DNA of 64,000 nt from Polynucleobacter sp. Tro8-14-1 (GTDB lineage Bacteria > Pseudomonadota > Gammaproteobacteria > Burkholderiales > Burkholderiaceae): NCBI RefSeq assembly GCF_018881655.1, contig NZ_JACVPX010000006.1, positions 124,001 to 188,000 of the forward strand, read 5' to 3'. Made by a program: the position numbers and the translations under genes. Positions 60,118 to 64,000 of this stretch are shown here, piece by piece. Under the pieces are notes generated by a model. It saw nothing but the letters and a program-made list of their open reading frames with translations. It searched no databases and was not told the DNA's origin. Every line of letters starts with the position of its first letter. Positions within the stretch are counted from its first letter, which is position 1.

Positions 60118-60624
60118 TTATTTATAACGTCTTAAATACTTTAGATTCCAAGCCTGTCTGTAGATGCCTGTCATTCCAATCATTGTAGAGGTGGTCCAGG
60201 CAATTGAAAAAAGGCCCGAAAAGGCAATAAAGAAGGCCATCGTTTTCCAGCCATAAGGAAGAATGTCGGATATAAAACCCACAGTCGTATAGCAGCTGCC
60301 AGCAAACAGAATGGCATTTACCCCGCTAGGGATTAGATCCAACCAAAAGAGCATGGCAGCCCAAATGAAGATCTCGCAAATATGAATCAAGGCAATAATA
60401 ATGAAGGCTACGTAGAAGTGAAAAAAGATCCGATCATATTGATTGCGATCTAGATTTGCCTTAGTAATGCGCTCAAAACGCATGACCATGTGATTCAAGC
60501 CGCTGCCATGGAATATCAATATCAGTATTAAGCCTGTTACCCCAACAAAGAGGTCCATAAAAACAAAGGTAAGCGAGACGGCTGTTGTAGTGGCTGGTAA
60601 AACTGGCAAGGCCATAATTTCCAT
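60118..60624 (-). CDS. Two-helix potassium-channel-like membrane protein
   Basis: 168 residues with about four hydrophobic segments. GSCYTTVGFISDILP resembles the pore loop and selectivity filter T-x-G-F of Ion_trans_2 (PF07885) channels, between two transmembrane helices. No regulatory RCK domain is attached. Start ATG 60624, with ATG 60615 also possible. Divergent from the MFS gene with a 70-nt gap. Confidence 0.72.
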   Translation of the reverse strand: MEIMALPVLPATTTAVSLTFVFMDLFVGVTGLILILIFHGSGLNHMVMRFERITKANLDRNQYDRIFFHFYVAFIIIALIHICEIFIWAAMLFWLDLIPSGVNAILFAGSCYTTVGFISDILPYGWKTMAFFIAFSGLFSIAWTTSTMIGMTGIYRQAWNLKYLRRYK

Positions 60625-60694
60625 TCAGAAATAGGTTAGTAGGCAATATAGCCATAATCCTACCCCAAAGCAGATCCGTGCGCTAGAGAGGATA

Positions 60695-61954
60695 ATGCTC
60701 TCTTGTCCCCTAATTTGCACTGTTGAGTCTACTTTGAGTTTAGTTCGCACCCCTCAGCAAGAGAGATTCTTTTTGCTTGCCTTGGCTGGCATTCAATTCA
60801 CGCATATCCTCGATTTTATGATCATGATGCCGCTTGGGCCTCAGTTCATTGCAGCGCTTTCCATTAATACGCATCAATTTGGATTGTTGCTATCCTCCTA
60901 TACTTTTGCTGCAGCAATTGCTGGCGTATTTGCAACCTACTATATAGATCGCTTTGAGCGCAGACAGCTGTTATTGGGTTTGTATGTCTGCTTCATTATT
61001 GCCACCGTGGTGTGTGGCTTTGCGCCAAATTATCATGCGTTATTTATTGCTCGCGCATGCGCTGGTGCCTTTGGCGGAATCTTGGGATCATTAGTGCAAA
61101 CTATTGTGGCGGATGCCATTCCGTTCGAGCGGAGAGGCAAAGCTTTGGGAACGGTCATGGCCGCTTTCTCGGTTTCAACTGTTGCAGGTGTTCCATTAAG
61201 TTTATTTTTGGCAAACCATATCACCTCACTGGGTTGGCGTGCGCCATTTATGTTTATTGGTCTGATATCTACCCTGATTCTTTATCTGGCATATCGCAAT
61301 ATCCCGAAAATTTCTGGCCACTTGCATCACGTTCATGAGGGTAGCCGCTTCCAGCAAATCTACGAAGTCTTTGTTGCCCATCGTCATCTACGCGCCTTTC
61401 TGTTTGTGGGGCTAATTATGCTGACTGGATTTACTGTCATTCCTTATATTGCTCTCTATCTCACCGCTAACGTTGGGATCGAAAATTCCTACATTTCCCT
61501 GATCTATCTTTGTGGTGGTTTGGCGACTTTGATGAGCTCTAGATTTATTGGACACATGGCGGATAAATATGGCAAGGTCAAAGTATTTCGCATACTAGCC
61601 ATCATTAGTTTGATACCGATCTTAGTAACAACCAATTTAATACCGGTTCCTTTATGGGTGGTACTTGTTAATCAGACCGCCTTCTTTGTCTTGATTTCTG
61701 GTCGAATGATTCCGGCCATGGCTATTGTGAGCCAAATGGTAGAGCCCAAAATTCGGGGAACCTTTATGAGCTTAATTGGCTCAGTTCAGATGTTAGCTTC
61801 CGGCATAGCGTCAGTAGTAGCGGGCCTAGTGGTCACAATTACAACTAATGGCAGGATGGAGCATTACAACCTAGTTGGTTATGGGGCTGCCATTTGTGGC
61901 TTGCTCACTTTTTGGGTTGTGGGATATATTCATGCTGATGCGAAAAAAGCGTAA
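60695..61954 (+). CDS. MFS transporter (DHA1-like drug:proton antiporter)
   Basis: 419 residues, 12 transmembrane segments. DFMIMMPLGPQF in TM1, motif A-like DRFERRQLLLG, antiporter motif C-like AFSVSTVAGVPLSLFLAN. AGAGAGGA lies just before ATG 60695 with short spacing; TTG 60734 is an alternative start. Substrate unknown. No regulator adjoining. Confidence 0.87.
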   Translation: MLSCPLICTVESTLSLVRTPQQERFFLLALAGIQFTHILDFMIMMPLGPQFIAALSINTHQFGLLLSSYTFAAAIAGVFATYYIDRFERRQLLLGLYVCFIIATVVCGFAPNYHALFIARACAGAFGGILGSLVQTIVADAIPFERRGKALGTVMAAFSVSTVAGVPLSLFLANHITSLGWRAPFMFIGLISTLILYLAYRNIPKISGHLHHVHEGSRFQQIYEVFVAHRHLRAFLFVGLIMLTGFTVIPYIALYLTANVGIENSYISLIYLCGGLATLMSSRFIGHMADKYGKVKVFRILAIISLIPILVTTNLIPVPLWVVLVNQTAFFVLISGRMIPAMAIVSQMVEPKIRGTFMSLIGSVQMLASGIASVVAGLVVTITTNGRMEHYNLVGYGAAICGLLTFWVVGYIHADAKKA

Positions 61955-61979
61955 GAACTAAAGAACATAAGGAGACCTC

Positions 61980-62666
61980 ATGATTGAATTTAAAAGACCC
62001 GATGGACAGGCGGTAAAGGGTTACTTGGCTGAGCCAGTTGATAAAGCAACTGCTCCTGGCGTGGTCGTTATTCAGGAGTGGTGGGGTCTTGATGATGAGG
62101 TAAAAGCGGTTGCTGATCGCCTTGCTAAAGCAGGGTATCGTGCATTAGTTCCGGATTTATATCGTGGCAAGTTGGCGATTGAGGCTAATGAAGCTGAGCA
62201 CCTAATGGGCGACCTGAACTTTGGTGATGCGGCTGGTCAAGATATTCGGGGTGCAGTTCAGTACTTAAAAGCTACTGGTAGCGCAAAGGTAGCAGTAACA
62301 GGATTTTGTATGGGCGGTGCGCTGACCATTTTAGCTGCTTGCAATGTGCCGGAGCTCGATGCTTCTATAGTTTGGTACGGCAATCCTCCTTTGGAGTATG
62401 TCAATGCGGATGCTATTAGCAAGCCGATGTTAGGCCACTGGGCTATGCATGATGAGTTCTTTCCAATTGCTGGTGTCGACAAGCTAGAGCAAAAGCTAAA
62501 ACAAGCGGGCGTGGATTATGAATTTCACCGCTACGATACCAAGCATGCCTTTGCAAACCCTAAATCGGATGCGCGGGGATTGGCTCCACTAAAGTACAAC
62601 GCAGAAGCAGCGCAGTTAGCCTGGGAGCGTACGCTTCATTTTCTACAAAAAAATATTAGTAGCTAG
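61980..62666 (+). CDS. Dienelactone hydrolase family protein
   Basis: 228 residues, alpha/beta hydrolase with Cys nucleophile in TGFCMGGAL, Asp in HDEFFP and His in DTKHAFAN. Typical VVVIQEWWGLDDEVKAVADR at the N-terminus. AAGGAGACC precedes ATG. Family members open chlorodienelactones or other lactones; no aromatic-degradation genes are near, so substrate is open. Followed 5 nt later by the DUF4239 gene. Confidence 0.92.
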   Translation: MIEFKRPDGQAVKGYLAEPVDKATAPGVVVIQEWWGLDDEVKAVADRLAKAGYRALVPDLYRGKLAIEANEAEHLMGDLNFGDAAGQDIRGAVQYLKATGSAKVAVTGFCMGGALTILAACNVPELDASIVWYGNPPLEYVNADAISKPMLGHWAMHDEFFPIAGVDKLEQKLKQAGVDYEFHRYDTKHAFANPKSDARGLAPLKYNAEAAQLAWERTLHFLQKNISS

Positions 62667-62671
62667 GCCTT

Positions 62672-63481
62672 ATGAATACTCCTTCCAAAGAAAGTCTATT
62701 CTTTAACTGGATATACAGAAGAAGTAATATCCAAATTCTGATATTGCTGATTATCTTTTTTGTTACTTTGCTCGATGTGATGCCGCGTGCATTGCAACAC
62801 ATCCCGATCTTTGCGCCCACACAAGATAGCACCCGATTGGGTTTGGGTCTTTTTGGATCCATCATCACGCTTAGCGGATTATTGATTGGTTTTTTACTCA
62901 ATCAAGCACAAAGCAATTTTCGCGAGGTGCAAACACTGGTGTCTCAAGAGGCTGGACGTATAAATAACTTAGATCGTCTACTCACGCGATTTGGTGATCC
63001 ATCTATAGCGCCTATACGTGTTGAGCTATTTGACTATATGAACTCGATTGTGAATGACGAGTGGGCTCTATTGCAAAAGGGTGAGGGCAGCTCTAAGACG
63101 CACATGTTGTGGCGCGGAATTTCTAGACAATTGATGTCAATTGAACCCCAAACCAATCGTCAAACAGCAATGTATACAGATATCATTAAAAAATCTGAAG
63201 AGGTTGCTGAGGGCAGGGAGGCGCGTATCGAACGTGCCAATATCCGTTTACCGGACTTATTTTGGATAGTCATTTTGATCTGTATGTTTGCCTTGATGGG
63301 CATTAATACTCTCTTCTTGCCCTCAGATTCATTCTTCTTGGGATTGAAGATCTTGCCTATCACCATGGGTGCGCTGATATCTTTGTTGGTGATAACCGAT
63401 CAGCCGTTTAAGGGTCAGAATTCAGTACAGCCCGACTCTTTCTATAAAATTATCGAATCTATTAAAACTCGTAAAGAGTAA
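62672..63481 (+). CDS. DUF4239 (bestrophin-like) membrane protein
   Basis: 269 residues with four transmembrane segments (about 22-40, 58-77, 195-212, 225-242) and a central soluble helical part. The pattern SGLLIGFLLNQAQSNFREVQTLV and DQPFKG fits DUF4239, related to bestrophin channels. Function unknown. Likely co-transcribed with the hydrolase and followed 17 nt later by the last gene. Confidence 0.75.
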   Translation: MNTPSKESLFFNWIYRRSNIQILILLIIFFVTLLDVMPRALQHIPIFAPTQDSTRLGLGLFGSIITLSGLLIGFLLNQAQSNFREVQTLVSQEAGRINNLDRLLTRFGDPSIAPIRVELFDYMNSIVNDEWALLQKGEGSSKTHMLWRGISRQLMSIEPQTNRQTAMYTDIIKKSEEVAEGREARIERANIRLPDLFWIVILICMFALMGINTLFLPSDSFFLGLKILPITMGALISLLVITDQPFKGQNSVQPDSFYKIIESIKTRKE

Positions 63482-63498
63482 TATTTTCCTGAATCAAT

Positions 63499-63999
63499 AT
63501 GCACTTATTTTCTGAAAATCTTGCCGTAGAAATTTCTTCCTATTACCGTAATTTAGCTTTGGGACATGGTGTTGTTCCAAAGGTATTTACTTTGGTAAAT
63601 AGTGAGGGAGATCAATACCTATTCTTTATTGATGACCTCCCCGTGAAGAGTGACGATGAGCAGAATCAATTTCTTTCGTATATTGTCCAAGCACATGAGG
63701 CCGTTTGCTATGCCCGCGGGACCTTGGTCATTGTTGAAAAGAATCAACAATTTATTGAGTTTGCAGTCATTGATCGGGATGATGTGGAGGCGATTGTCTG
63801 CTCAGCCCAGCTCACTAGGGATATGGATGATAAGCCGATATCCTTGGGTGAGTTTGATAAGACTTTGGTGAAGAAAGGCTCCATTATCTTTGGCGGCCTT
63901 TTTGAGCTGATTCAGCTTTCAGAAGACAAGACTGAAGATTTTGAAAGCCTGTGGGTAGAGATGAAGTCTAAAATCTTGCATCGCTCAATGGGGCTTTAA
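63499..63999 (+). CDS. Unrecognised conserved-looking protein
   Basis: 166 residues, no signal or membrane segment. Mixed alpha/beta composition with acidic runs (FFIDDLPVKSDDEQNQF, FAVIDRDDVEAIV). No family motif recognised. It follows the DUF4239 gene by 17 nt, with a weak ribosome-binding site. Full length in the window, stop at 63997-63999. Confidence 0.6.
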   Translation: MHLFSENLAVEISSYYRNLALGHGVVPKVFTLVNSEGDQYLFFIDDLPVKSDDEQNQFLSYIVQAHEAVCYARGTLVIVEKNQQFIEFAVIDRDDVEAIVCSAQLTRDMDDKPISLGEFDKTLVKKGSIIFGGLFELIQLSEDKTEDFESLWVEMKSKILHRSMGL

Positions 64000-64000
64000 T

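Overview
The window looks like a chromosomal segment of a free-living betaproteobacterium of the Burkholderiaceae, most likely Polynucleobacter or a close relative. This rests on gene order (rlmN-ispG-hisS-yfgM-bamB-der-hfq-hflX-hflK-hflC-hisZ-purA; surE-pcm-nlpD; ffs/dnaX-ybaB-recR), Bug-type receptors, moderate base composition (mid-40s percent GC by eye), very short intergenic gaps and many TTG starts. No database search was possible. There is no rRNA, tRNA, insertion sequence, prophage or CRISPR array. The only structural RNA seen is the 4.5S signal recognition particle RNA.

Layout. 1-3.7 kb: cell-envelope lipoprotein cluster (COG3014-like protein, YcfL, LpoB and a fourth lipoprotein), probably tied to peptidoglycan synthase activation. 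3.7-9.3 kb, minus strand: MATE exporter, ArnT/GT39-like membrane glycosyltransferase, ribosomal protein L31 type B, Rho and thioredoxin. 9.4-15.9 kb: a two-gene AddB/AddA-like helicase-nuclease for double-strand break repair, followed convergently by a BrnTA toxin-antitoxin pair. 16.7-20.3 kb: TPR membrane protein, DUF1993 protein, and a tartrate dehydrogenase / Bug receptor pair. 20.4-22.6 kb: an SOS unit with a perfect LexA box, umuD, umuC and an unannotated 43-residue small protein. 22.6-24.4 kb: DEDDh exonuclease and tandem rhodanese. 24.4-25.9 kb: an accessory-looking island with a small membrane-protein frame, a 13-bp inverted repeat, a winged-helix/nucleotidyltransferase fusion and a HEPN-like partner. 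26-28.8 kb: ffs (minus), dnaX, ybaB, recR. 29-36.5 kb: porin plus a three-component heavy-metal RND exporter. 36.5-41 kb: surE, pcm, nlpD (no rpoS follows), a PolB-like exonuclease and rlmD. 41-42.7 kb: beta-barrel protein, a tiny membrane peptide and a Bax-inhibitor-1 protein. 42.8-57.2 kb: the long conserved housekeeping block ndk to purA. 57.2-64 kb: malate synthase G, a papain-like small protein, a potassium-channel-like protein, an MFS transporter, dienelactone hydrolase, a DUF4239 membrane protein and an unrecognised protein.

Most of the window is core genome. The places with the best chance of holding something undescribed are the nucleotidyltransferase/HEPN island with its inverted repeat and small upstream frame (24.6-25.9 kb), the small SOS-linked protein (22.37 kb), the apparent non-canonical CTG start of hflX inside the end of hfq (50.93 kb), and the predicted papain-like protein (59.5 kb).
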